Shown: positions 48,330 through 55,945 of the stretch, piece by piece
How positions within the stretch are numbered: the stretch's first letter is position 1
Layout of the letters: every line of letters begins with the position of its first letter
Source: Legionella sp.
Lineage (GTDB): Bacteria > Pseudomonadota > Gammaproteobacteria > Legionellales > Legionellaceae
Reading direction: 5' to 3'
DNA: 64,000 bases
Assembly (NCBI GenBank): GCA_030680075.1
Contig: JAUXWR010000365.1
Span: forward strand, 62,001 to 126,000
The notes under the pieces: model-generated
The model's input: only the letters and a program-made list of their open reading frames with translations
Database searches by the model: none
Told to the model about the DNA's origin: nothing
Position numbers and translations under genes: made by a program

Positions 48330-49211
48330 ATGTTAGTTATTATTGGGTATTTAGTTATTTTATTATCAGTGTTTGGTGGTTATGCTTTAGCCGGGGGGCA
48401 TCTCTATGCTTTATTTCAGCCGATTGAATTACTAATGATAGGCGGTGCTGCTCTAGGCTCCTTCCTCGTTGGAAATAGTGTCAAAATCATAAAAGAAACC
48501 GGGAAAGCGGTTTTTTCTACCATGAAAGGCATTGGCTATTCTAAAAAATTCTATGTAGAACAGTTGTCATTGCTCTTTGAAATTGTCGATAAAATTAAAA
48601 AGAACGGCATTCTTTCGATTGAGTCTGATATCGAAAATGTCAAAGAAAGTCCAATTTTTATGGCTTATCCTTTAGTGAGCAGAGAGGCCGAAATTGTCGA
48701 ATTTTTACAAGATTATTTAACCCTCATTATCACCGGAAGAGTGGACATTCATCAGTTGGAAACGCTGATGGATCAGGATATAGAAACCTTTGAATGTGAA
48801 AAGGAGCAGCCTATCCATGCGATTTCCAAGTGCGCTGACAGTCTCCCTGCATTTGGCATTGTTGCAGCAGTTATGGGCGTGGTCCACACCATGGAGTCTA
48901 TGGGTTCTATGCCGCCGGAAGCCTTAGGCGGATTAGTGGCAAAAGCGTTAGTGGGTACATTTTTAGGGGTACTGCTTGGTTATGGATTTATTGCGCCTCT
49001 TAGCGTCATCCTCGAACACAAACTTAACGCGACAATCAAAATTCTTAATGCCATAAAAATTGTTTTATTGGCTTCAGTTAGCAATTTTTCCCCGAGTATT
49101 TCCGTAGAATTTGGTCGAAAAATTATTTACTCAAAAGAAAGACCAGATAGCAAAGAGCTGGAAGTTATCATTAAAGATATTAAGCAAAATAAAATTGGGG
49201 TTGAGGCATGA
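48330..49211 (+). CDS. motA: Motor stator protein MotA
   Basis: 293 residues, four membrane helices with a large cytoplasmic loop. The conserved ALPAFGIVAAVMGVVHTMESM-type stretch and ALVGTFLGVLLGYGFIAPLS are typical of proton-driven MotA. It overlaps motB by 4 bp. One stator pair only is present in the window. Confidence 0.95.
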   Translation: MLVIIGYLVILLSVFGGYALAGGHLYALFQPIELLMIGGAALGSFLVGNSVKIIKETGKAVFSTMKGIGYSKKFYVEQLSLLFEIVDKIKKNGILSIESDIENVKESPIFMAYPLVSREAEIVEFLQDYLTLIITGRVDIHQLETLMDQDIETFECEKEQPIHAISKCADSLPAFGIVAAVMGVVHTMESMGSMPPEALGGLVAKALVGTFLGVLLGYGFIAPLSVILEHKLNATIKILNAIKIVLLASVSNFSPSISVEFGRKIIYSKERPDSKELEVIIKDIKQNKIGVEA

Positions 49212-50134
49212 CCCAGGAAAATCAGCCCATAATTGTTATTAAAAAAATCAATAAAAGCAAAAAAGAGCATCACGGCGGCTCATGGAAAATTGCCTATGCT
49301 GATTTTGTGACCGCTATGATGGCATTTTTCATGCTCTTATGGTTGTTATCATTGTTGAATAAGTATCAGCTTCAGGGGATTTCTGCTTATTTTAAAAAAC
49401 CCTTATCAGATGTGTTCGTGGGGAGTAAAAATGCAGAGCAATACAAAAATCAGAACGATCACAAAGTTATCGAAATTAAAAGTGATGTAGGAGGCGGGGC
49501 AAACTCTGATCTCAAACAGGATAAGAAGATGAATGTATCTGCTAATCCTGAGGCGGCAAAAGATAAAAATGAGAAAAGCAAAGACAGCAGTGCAGACACT
49601 GCAAAAGATAAGGCTTCACAGGCAAAAGCACAGAGCACAAATCAAGAGAAAGAGCAGATCAAAGCAAAATTGGAACTCGCGTTGCAAAAGAATGTCAAAG
49701 CGTCAGCTTTTAAAGATAATCTTAGTTTTGAGGTAGTGAAAGATGGGGTGAAAGTTTCATTGCATGATTCGACCAAAAATCAGATGTTTTCATTAGGAAA
49801 GGCTGATTTTAAAAATTACACTAAGAATATCGTTGATTGGTTAAGCAAAGAATTTAACCATATCCCTAAAAAAATTATTATTATTGGTCATACTGACACC
49901 TATCCTTATGATGTGAAAGCTCAATATACCAATTGGGAACTATCCACGGACCGTGCTAATGCTGTCAGGCGTTTACTAATATTAAGAGGAATGGATCCTG
50001 CAAAAATTATACGAGTTGAAGGGGCGGCCTCGGTTAGTTTGCTAGATGATAAAAATGGGGATAATCCGATTAATCGACGTGTTGAGATCATCGTATTAAC
50101 CGATGAAGCAGCACAACGACTCATAGAGGAATAA
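49208..50134 (+). CDS. motB: Motor stator protein MotB
   Basis: 308 residues. Single membrane helix with the proton-binding Asp32 in AYADFVTAMMAFFMLLWLLS. A long lysine/aspartate-rich linker (about 75-150) and a C-terminal OmpA-like peptidoglycan-binding domain (IIIGHTDTYPYD, WELSTDRANAVRRLL) follow. The linker is long and of low complexity compared with enteric MotB. Confidence 0.95.
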   Translation: MTQENQPIIVIKKINKSKKEHHGGSWKIAYADFVTAMMAFFMLLWLLSLLNKYQLQGISAYFKKPLSDVFVGSKNAEQYKNQNDHKVIEIKSDVGGGANSDLKQDKKMNVSANPEAAKDKNEKSKDSSADTAKDKASQAKAQSTNQEKEQIKAKLELALQKNVKASAFKDNLSFEVVKDGVKVSLHDSTKNQMFSLGKADFKNYTKNIVDWLSKEFNHIPKKIIIIGHTDTYPYDVKAQYTNWELSTDRANAVRRLLILRGMDPAKIIRVEGAASVSLLDDKNGDNPINRRVEIIVLTDEAAQRLIEE

Positions 50135-50137
50135 GGT

Positions 50138-51058
50138 ATGGTGGACGTGGACGCCCAAGAGGATCAACTAAATGAAGAGGCCGCTTCATTTGGCGATAAT
50201 CTAACAGAGCCGATGTCTTTTGTGGAAAATCCTGTGTTGGTGAGTATTATTGACCAATTTATTACTACGAGTCAGATGAAGCTATCATCGTTTCTCAGGA
50301 AAAAATTGTTGATTAAATGTGAGGCCATCAATAGTTGTCATTTTCATGAGGTTACTCATGATTACACCAAATTACACATGCTTAATTTTTATATCACACC
50401 GCATGAAAAATATGCGCTGATTGCCTTTGATTTTACCTTCTTACATTTAGTCATTAATTTGCTCTATGGCGGTGGGGTGAATGAAGAAGAAACTGTGATG
50501 ACAAGTTTAGGAAAGTCAGGGGTTAAAATTGCTGAAAAAATGGCCTCTCTTTTTTTGGAAGTATTGCAAGAGTACATGATTGAAGAGTTAAAACTCACTC
50601 TTAAATTCTCCTCCATTTCTCCCCAGCTTAGCCCGGTCTTCAAACAAAGTAAAACAAAAAAATGTTACAACATCTCTCTTAAAATTCTTATTGATTCCGT
50701 AGTAACTCATATGAATTTAATTATTCCTGAGATGGTATTTTCACCCCTTGAAAGGGAGCCTGAGCACGATACTATGGCCGGAAAAGATAAATTAAACACG
50801 CAGGAAATGATAGCAAGTCCACTAATTTTTGACGATAAAATGAAAGAGGAGTTGATAGATTCGGCTGTTATGGTGACGTTTAATTTACCGCCACTCACCC
50901 TAAAATTGAAAGAAGTAATTCACTTGAAATCAGGAGATATTATACCTATTGACGACCCTAAAAATGTGATGGTTGTAGTGAATAACAAAGCAATATTTAC
51001 AGCTACCGCAGGGCAAGCCGAGCAGCGTCGAGTTGTGAAAATCTTAAACAAAGTCTAA
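50138..51058 (+). CDS. fliM: Motor switch protein FliM without recognisable CheY-binding peptide
   Basis: 306 residues, slightly short. The middle domain (KLHMLNFYITPHEKYALIAFDFTFLHLVINLLYGGG) and a C-terminal SpoA domain (VTFNLPPLTLKLKEVIHLKSGDIIPI) mark it as FliM. The usual N-terminal CheY-binding segment (SQ-D/E-EIDALL) is not present; residues 1-30 read MVDVDAQEDQLNEEAASFGD and on. The torque-ring role should be kept, but direction control by CheY is doubtful. It lies 3 bp after motB. Confidence 0.85.
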   Translation: MVDVDAQEDQLNEEAASFGDNLTEPMSFVENPVLVSIIDQFITTSQMKLSSFLRKKLLIKCEAINSCHFHEVTHDYTKLHMLNFYITPHEKYALIAFDFTFLHLVINLLYGGGVNEEETVMTSLGKSGVKIAEKMASLFLEVLQEYMIEELKLTLKFSSISPQLSPVFKQSKTKKCYNISLKILIDSVVTHMNLIIPEMVFSPLEREPEHDTMAGKDKLNTQEMIASPLIFDDKMKEELIDSAVMVTFNLPPLTLKLKEVIHLKSGDIIPIDDPKNVMVVVNNKAIFTATAGQAEQRRVVKILNKV

Positions 51059-51073
51059 GCAGGAGTTATTGTT

Positions 51074-51388
51074 ATGAGCGTCGAGGAACCCGGTAATATT
51101 GAGTCCCAGGTAGATACCAATGCTGAAGCTACGGGAAGCAACAAGGAGGTTGACCTGTTATTTGATGCGAATAATATGGATATATTAAATGACGTCGACA
51201 TGCAGATTACAGTGGAAATTGGCCGCGCTAAAATGAAGCTGAGTGATTTGTTAAATTTAAAAAGAGGCTCTGTAATTGAATTGGCTCAGGCTGCTGATGA
51301 TCCCTTACAAATTTTAGCGAACGATAAACCGATTGCTAAAGGGGTTATTATTTCCCTGAATGGAAAATACGGCGTAAAAATCGTTTAG
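51074..51388 (+). CDS. fliN: Motor switch protein FliN
   Basis: 104 residues. SpoA domain with MQITVEIGRAKMKLSDLLNLKRGSVIELAQAADDPLQI and KGVIISLNGKYGVKIV. Forms the lower C ring with FliM. Normal length and position. Confidence 0.94.
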   Translation: MSVEEPGNIESQVDTNAEATGSNKEVDLLFDANNMDILNDVDMQITVEIGRAKMKLSDLLNLKRGSVIELAQAADDPLQILANDKPIAKGVIISLNGKYGVKIV

Positions 51389-51404
51389 AGTGAGTTAAAA
51401 ACAG

Positions 51405-51665
51405 ATGGTCAACGGTATTTATAGTTTTTTTATACTAGGGGTAGTAATTGCGCTTATTTTTTTAACGTTATATCTCTATAAAAAAACGATATCGTTTCGT
51501 GTTAGCAACAATAGCCCCGTTAAGATTTTAAGTCAGGTTATGCTTGGCTCAAAGGAGCGGTTGGTATTGCTGAAAATCCACAATGAAACGATTTTATTAG
51601 GTGTGACCTCCCATCAAATCTCGACCCTGCATGTGTGTCCCTTACTAAAGGATTCAATTGAATAA
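51405..51665 (+). CDS. fliO: Flagellar export assembly protein FliO
   Basis: 86 residues. One N-terminal membrane helix (IYSFFILGVVIALIFLTLYLY), then a short cytoplasmic domain with LGSKERLVLLKIHNETILLGVTSHQISTLH, matching FliO. It overlaps fliP by 8 bp. Confidence 0.88.
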   Translation: MVNGIYSFFILGVVIALIFLTLYLYKKTISFRVSNNSPVKILSQVMLGSKERLVLLKIHNETILLGVTSHQISTLHVCPLLKDSIE

Positions 51666-52407
51666 AAGTCGATTCATTACAGCAATTGGGATAGGCGTAC
51701 TGCTGTTATTCAGCGGCGCGCTCTTTGCTGAAGGAGACCCAACGCTCCCTCTCATTGTGAGTTCTGCTAACAAAGCGGATGTGACGTATAGTTTAAATAT
51801 AAAAATTCTCGCGGTAATGGCGTTATTAACCGTACTTCCCGCGTTGCTTATCACCATGTCCGCCTTTACACGTATCATCATTGTTTTTTCGATTTTACGC
51901 CAGGCATTAGGTGTGCCTAACGTGCCCAGTAATCAGATTTTATTAGGGCTATCTTTAATCATGACCGTATATGTGATGATGCCAACCCTTGAAAAAATTA
52001 ATCAATACAGTCTCCAACCCTACATGCAAGGTAAAATTTCAGATGAAAACGCGGTTAGTCAATCGACTGATTTTTTAAAAAAATTCATGATTAAACACAC
52101 AAGGAAAGCCGATTTAAATCTTTTTGTAAATTTATCCAACAAAAAATTCGACCCAACGGATTATCCCTTATTTGTGGTGATGCCGGCCTATATAACAAGT
52201 GAATTAAAAACAGCTTTTCAGATTGGGTTTCTTATTTTTTTACCCTTCCTGATTATTGATTTAGTAACGGCGAGTGTTCTTATGTCCATGGGTATGATGA
52301 TGCTCTCCCCCATGGTTATTTCTTTACCCTTTAAAATTTTATTCTTTGTATTAGTAGACGGATGGTTATTAATGGTGACCAGCCTGATTTCCAGTTTTCG
52401 CGTATAA
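51658..52407 (+). CDS. fliP: Flagellar export gate protein FliP
   Basis: 249 residues; the first codon is ambiguous (TTG in the overlap with fliO). N-terminal signal-like segment, then MSAFTRIIIVFSILRQALGVPNVPSNQILLGLSL and GMMMLSPMVISLPFKILFFVLVDGW, the FliP signatures. Last gene of the flagellar locus, ending about 70 bp before ssrA. Confidence 0.95.
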   Translation: MNKSRFITAIGIGVLLLFSGALFAEGDPTLPLIVSSANKADVTYSLNIKILAVMALLTVLPALLITMSAFTRIIIVFSILRQALGVPNVPSNQILLGLSLIMTVYVMMPTLEKINQYSLQPYMQGKISDENAVSQSTDFLKKFMIKHTRKADLNLFVNLSNKKFDPTDYPLFVVMPAYITSELKTAFQIGFLIFLPFLIIDLVTASVLMSMGMMMLSPMVISLPFKILFFVLVDGWLLMVTSLISSFRV

Positions 52408-52451
52408 GATTTTTTAAATAAAAAATTCACATGGTCAAGAAGAATATATGT

Positions 52452-52457
52452 TATAAT
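52452..52457 (+). promoter_or_regulatory. -10 element of the ssrA promoter
   Basis: A perfect TATAAT lies 19 bases before the mature tmRNA 5' end, leaving room for a short precursor leader to be trimmed by RNase P. No strong -35 box was found at the right distance. Confidence 0.55.
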
Positions 52458-52476
52458 TAAAGTGATACTTCAATAT

Positions 52477-52871
52477 GGGGGCGACCTGGCTTCGACGTGG
52501 GTTGCGAAACCTGAGGTGCATGCCGAGAATGAGAACTCTCGTAAAAAAGACTCAACTAAACATAAATGCAAACGATAATAACTTTGCAGGTGAAGCTATT
52601 GCAGCGTAAGCTTTAATAGTTAACCGCACCGTGCGCTGCCTAAAACCGGCGCCCCGTTCGACCGAGCCCGCTTATCGGTATCGAATCAACGGTCATAAGA
52701 GATAAGCTAGCGACTTTGTGTGTCTCGCACAAAACCGCGAAATTCAGAGACCCGCTGTGTACCATCCTGCCCGTCGGAGTGTCCACAGTTAAACCAAATG
52801 ACAAGGCTATGCATGTAGATCTAAAGGCAGAGGATTTGCGGACGCGGGTTCGATTCCCGCCGCCTCCACCA
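52477..52871 (+). ncRNA. ssrA: Transfer-messenger RNA
   Basis: 395 bases. The 5' end GGGGGCGACC pairs with the 3' acceptor CGCCTCC ahead of ACCA, and GGGTTCGATTCCCGC forms the T arm. TTCGACG near the start and the conserved GTGCATGCCGAGAATGAGAA follow. The tag frame at 52568-52609 encodes ANDNNFAGEAIAA and a TAA, close to the Legionella-type tag. Rescues stalled ribosomes together with SmpB. The encoded CCA is present. The 3' end doubles as an integration site. Confidence 0.97.
52846..52871 (+). other. attL: ssrA 3' end used as integration core
   Basis: The 26-base ssrA 3' end (GGGTTCGATTCCCGCCGCCT and onward to CCACCA) recurs at 57480-57504 with one base missing, and partly at 58334-58347. 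Integration leaves ssrA intact, as is usual for elements that use tmRNA. Confidence 0.8.
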
Positions 52872-52877
52872 TAATTT

Positions 52878-52937
52878 ATTGATTAATAATGAATTTATTT
52901 AAAATTTTACGCAAGAGGGTTTATTGTGGGTTTATTT
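52878..52937 (+). repeat. 60-bp direct repeat, copy A
   Basis: It matches 53291-53350 at about 50 of 60 positions (shared blocks ATTGATT, TAATGAATT and GGGTTTATTGTGG). It starts just after ssrA. The two copies flank the RhuM remnant. Confidence 0.8.
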
Positions 52938-52967
52938 TTCCTTCTAAATAAACATCTTTAGTCAGTC

Positions 52968-53246
52968 TTAGTTTACTCGGTACCTAACAAAAATGATGGC
53001 ATCCAGATTATAATATTCAGCTTCACGCTCGCCTTCTTTTCGAACTGTTGCAAATTTTGCAACAGTTGCTTCACCCCTTAGTTCATTTGATTTAAAGATA
53101 TTATTCAAGTGCCGTGATATAACTGACTTGTCACGTCCAAATAACTGTAATATCTGGATCATAGTTAGCCAAACAGTTTCGTTTGCAAGGTTAACATCTA
53201 GTTCGATATGCCCATCCTTTGCTGTATATATTACGACTTCACTCAC
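52968..53246 (-). pseudogene. RhuM-family N-terminal remnant
   Basis: 92 residues matching the N-terminal domain of RhuM proteins: ETVWLTMIQILQLFGRDKSVISRHLNNIF and EYYNLDAIIFVRYRVN. The family continues for about 230 more residues, but here a stop follows YRVN directly. It is similar to, but clearly diverged from, the intact copy at 54084, so it is not a recent duplicate. The DNA-binding wing might still be made. Confidence 0.75.
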
Positions 53247-53644
53247 ATTTGTCTCTTTTGTTTTGACGTTTATCTTATCAGGGAAAACATATTGATTTAT
53301 AATGAATTAATTTCAAATTTTCCCTAAAAGGGTTTATTGTGGATTCATTTAAGACAACATATAACCAATTTAGTTTAGACTTTTTTAATATCCTTGCTAA
53401 ATAACTACTCCATTTTCATTCATGCTGAGAAGTAACCATTTTTGCGCGTATAGAATTTGCCTTGCTTCTAATAACCACCTCATTTAAAATGTGGCTGCGC
53501 TTGTTGGTAAGCCTGCTCGTTCGTGCAAAGATTCAATCAACCAATAGATAGTATAGCCTTATAAATCAAGCTTATTATCGAACCGAAGATTACGAACGCA
53601 AAATAACTAGATAATAGCCTTGATTGATAAATAAGGATTATATT
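53247..53644. other. Non-coding stretch with repeat copy B (53291-53350)
   Basis: It holds the second copy of the 60-bp direct repeat and AT-rich sequence upstream of the RhuM operon. No supported gene or clear promoter was found; the operon promoter is expected near 53550-53640. Confidence 0.6.
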
Positions 53645-54091
53645 ATGACGCATATTGAATACTTCAAACTTCAAGCAAAAAATCTGCTCAAAGATTATAA
53701 AACCAAAATGCCATCAACTGACGACTATTTGTATGAGTACGCACCAACATACTTCGATATAGACGCAATTATCCTAGCTTATGATGTAGACGAAGACGAT
53801 TTTAGTCTCATGAAGGCGCAGCATATCATCGCGCTTATTGTCGGTTTCAAAAAATGGGCAGATTTATTGAACGCTTCTGAAATTGAGTTAGAACTCGCAA
53901 AGTTATTATTTAATAACCAAGATAAAGTCTATGTAGATGATTGGGAGATGTATATCACTGGCATAGAACGAGATAACAATACAACGTTTGATCATGAATC
54001 AAAGCTAGAAATATTGAAACAAGTCTTCCTTAATGGGAAATTTGCAAGCTCTTTCCAAGATTATCGCTTGGTAAGGCGGCCTTATGAATAG
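53645..54091 (+). CDS. 148-residue partner of RhuM, unknown function
   Basis: Starts at the ATG at 53645, seven bases after AAGGA; an in-frame TTG at 53624 is less likely. Product MTHIEYFKLQAKNLLKDYKT and onward has no signal or membrane segment. The stretch FSLMKAQHIIALIVGFKKWADLLNASEIELELAKLLF is probably a helical core. Similar small proteins exist in other bacteria but I know no assigned function. It overlaps the rhuM start by 8 bp, so the two are probably translationally coupled and work together. Confidence 0.8.
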   Translation: MTHIEYFKLQAKNLLKDYKTKMPSTDDYLYEYAPTYFDIDAIILAYDVDEDDFSLMKAQHIIALIVGFKKWADLLNASEIELELAKLLFNNQDKVYVDDWEMYITGIERDNNTTFDHESKLEILKQVFLNGKFASSFQDYRLVRRPYE

Positions 54092-55139
54092 GGTCACCAC
54101 CACGCACCTCAGCATACAAGATGAGGTAACGGAATTTTTGCTCTATACAGCGCCAAATGGTAATGTGAAGGTAGAAGTCCTGTTAAATAACGAAACGCTT
54201 TGGTTGACACAAAAACGTATTGCTGAGCTATTTAATGTTGGGATCCCTGCTATCTCTAAACATCTAAACAATATTTTCGAAAGCAGTGAGTTAGATCCGA
54301 AGGCAGTTGTTTCCATTTTGGAAACAACTGCCACAGATGGCAAAAACTACCAAACACAATACTATAATCTTGATGCTATCATCTCAGTAGGCTACCGTGT
54401 TAACTCCACGCAAGCCACCCAATTTCGTATCTGGGCAACCACACTACTCAAAGAATACATCATCAAAGGATTCACACTGGACGATGAACGCTTGAAAAAC
54501 GGGCGTTATTTTGGAAAAGATTATTTTCGTGAATTACTGGAACGCATACGCTCCATTCGTGCAAGCGAGCGTCGTATTTACCAGCAGATTACAGATATCT
54601 TTGCAGAATGCAGCATTGACTACGACTCAAAGGCTAACATCACACGGCAGTTTTATGCACATGTGCAGGATAAATTTCATTTTGCCATCACGGGCCTTAC
54701 TGCTTCAGAAATGATCTATACCCATGCAAATGCCAATAAACGTCTCATGGGAATGAGCACCTACAAAAATGCTCCAGATGGCCGTATTTTAAAATCTGAT
54801 ACCACCGTAGGGAAGAATTACCTATCTGAAACAGAGATCAAAAAGCTCGAGCGTACTGTTTCCGCTTTTTTTGATTACATTGAAGGGATTATTGAGCGCC
54901 ATCACACCTTCACCATGGAAGGTTTCGCTAAAAGCGTTGATAAATTTCTCACCTTTAATGAATATAAAATCCTGGAAGGCTACGGGAAAGTTTCTCGCGA
55001 ACAAGCGGAACAAAAAGCCTTTGAAGAGTATGAGAAGTTTAATAGGCAACAAAAAATTGAGTCTGATTTTGATCGTAGTCTGAAAATACTTGAACAGCAG
55101 ATACAACATACGGTTGAGAAAGAACCTGATATAGCATAG
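54084..55139 (+). CDS. RhuM-family protein
   Basis: 351 residues. N-terminal winged-helix part (FLLYTAPNGNVKVEVLLNNETLWLTQKRIAELFNVGIPAISKHLNNIF), NLDAIISVGYRVNSTQATQFRIWATTLLKEYIIKGF and a helical C-terminal domain (TGLTASEMIYTHANANKRLMGM, HTFTMEGFAKSVDKFLTFNEYKILEG) match the virulence RhuM family first noted in Salmonella pathogenicity island 3. The biochemical role is not known; it is often found in islands and near phage or defence genes. Confidence 0.88.
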   Translation: MNRVTTTHLSIQDEVTEFLLYTAPNGNVKVEVLLNNETLWLTQKRIAELFNVGIPAISKHLNNIFESSELDPKAVVSILETTATDGKNYQTQYYNLDAIISVGYRVNSTQATQFRIWATTLLKEYIIKGFTLDDERLKNGRYFGKDYFRELLERIRSIRASERRIYQQITDIFAECSIDYDSKANITRQFYAHVQDKFHFAITGLTASEMIYTHANANKRLMGMSTYKNAPDGRILKSDTTVGKNYLSETEIKKLERTVSAFFDYIEGIIERHHTFTMEGFAKSVDKFLTFNEYKILEGYGKVSREQAEQKAFEEYEKFNRQQKIESDFDRSLKILEQQIQHTVEKEPDIA

Positions 55140-55275
55140 CTCCATCAGAATTAAGCAAAGTACGATTTTTAGCTCTGATATCATTGAGGGATAATACCTG
55201 GAGGATTGATGGATAAAATATCAACATTTTTAATGTGATAACCTCCTTAATCTATTAGGGATATTTCTTTCATGG

Positions 55276-55569
55276 TTGTTTACGCATTTACACTATAAAA
55301 AGAGTCTAAACCAACAAGCCAAGGAAGCGAATGAAGAATATGAGCAATTACTTTCAGTTCTTGAAAAAGATACCACTCATAATGAGAAGCTTTTAAAACA
55401 ACAACAAATAGAGAAAGCCTTAGAAGAATTTTTAAAAAAGGGAACACCAGTAAACTTTATTAACACACTTGATATCCCTAATGATGAAAAAGCTGATATT
55501 TATGACAAAGCGTGTTTAAGGAAAAAGGGGAGATTGCCCAAAGAAAACCCTTATAGACGTGAAAAGTAA
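55276..55569 (+). CDS. Small charged protein, possibly a gene remnant
   Basis: 97 residues from a TTG without a clear ribosome site; highly charged and helical (KEANEEYEQLLSVLEKDTTHNEKLLKQQQIEKALEEFL), ending NPYRREK. It looks like the C-terminal end of a longer protein whose front was lost, but I do not recognise the family. Its last codons lie in a repeated segment (55556-55644) found again at 58218. Confidence 0.4.
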   Translation: MFTHLHYKKSLNQQAKEANEEYEQLLSVLEKDTTHNEKLLKQQQIEKALEEFLKKGTPVNFINTLDIPNDEKADIYDKACLRKKGRLPKENPYRREK

Positions 55570-55644
55570 TGAGGTCTGTTTTTTACTGGATTGGGGCAAC
55601 TTTAGGGGCAACAAAAAGTTCAATATTTTTAAATGATCTAAATA
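55556..55644 (+). repeat. About 89-bp direct repeat, copy 1
   Basis: From GACGTGAAAAGTAATGAGG to CTAAATA it is nearly identical to 58218-58305, differing by one T in a run and one base near the end. It includes the stop of the small charged gene and two GGGGCAAC blocks. Confidence 0.95.
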
Positions 55645-55822
55645 CCCTCTATGCTGCACTCGAGATAACTAACTTCTAATTTGCCTGTAAATTTACACCC
55701 TTGATAATCAATTTCCTCAACATCAAAATACCTTTGATAAAAATCCTTAGCTTCTCTCCAAGATTTTGCCTGTAAAAATAATGCCATACCGTTAAGAAAT
55801 TCGGTAAATTCTTGCTGTGAGT
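55645..55822 (-). pseudogene. 178-bp captured fragment of the 58463-59563 gene
   Basis: It is identical to 58896-59073 except for one base. It encodes an internal piece (QQEFTEFLNGMALFLQAKSW and onward) without a natural start or end. It is joined exactly to the 89-bp repeat on one side and to the hairpin repeat on the other. A recent copy event, not a gene. Confidence 0.95.
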
Positions 55823-55823
55823 G

Positions 55824-55900
55824 AATACACAAGGGTCAGGCCTTGCTTTTTGCTTTAAACCATCTTCTTAGCAAAAAGCAAGGCCTGACCCCATTTCCCC
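55824..55900. repeat. REP-like perfect hairpin repeat, copy 1
   Basis: Two perfect 22-base arms (55833-55854 starting GGGTCAGGCCTTGC, and 55870-55891) around a 15-base loop. An identical copy lies at 58140-58216. GGGTCAGG-type palindromes are typical of REP elements mobilised by Y1 (RAYT) transposases; none is encoded here. Confidence 0.92.
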
Positions 55901-55945
55901 GAAAATTCATTTAAAGCTGTCTTTGTTTTCCAAACAAAGCCCAAA

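Noticed and set aside
35979..52407. Non-flagellar type III secretion system
   Set aside because: Flagellin, hook, rod, ring, stator and FliA genes are all present and intact, so the export genes are flagellar.
55209..55238. Nine-codon frame MDKISTFLM with GGAGG upstream
   Set aside because: Too short to judge and not placed to control a neighbour; possibly the front of a deleted gene.
55276..55569. C-terminal remnant of an integrase
   Set aside because: No R-H-R-Y catalytic residues and no recognisable integrase motif; left as unknown.
55638..55832. Separate 64-residue gene on the minus strand
   Set aside because: It is a near-identical internal piece of the 58463-59563 gene fused to a repeat, with no start region of its own.
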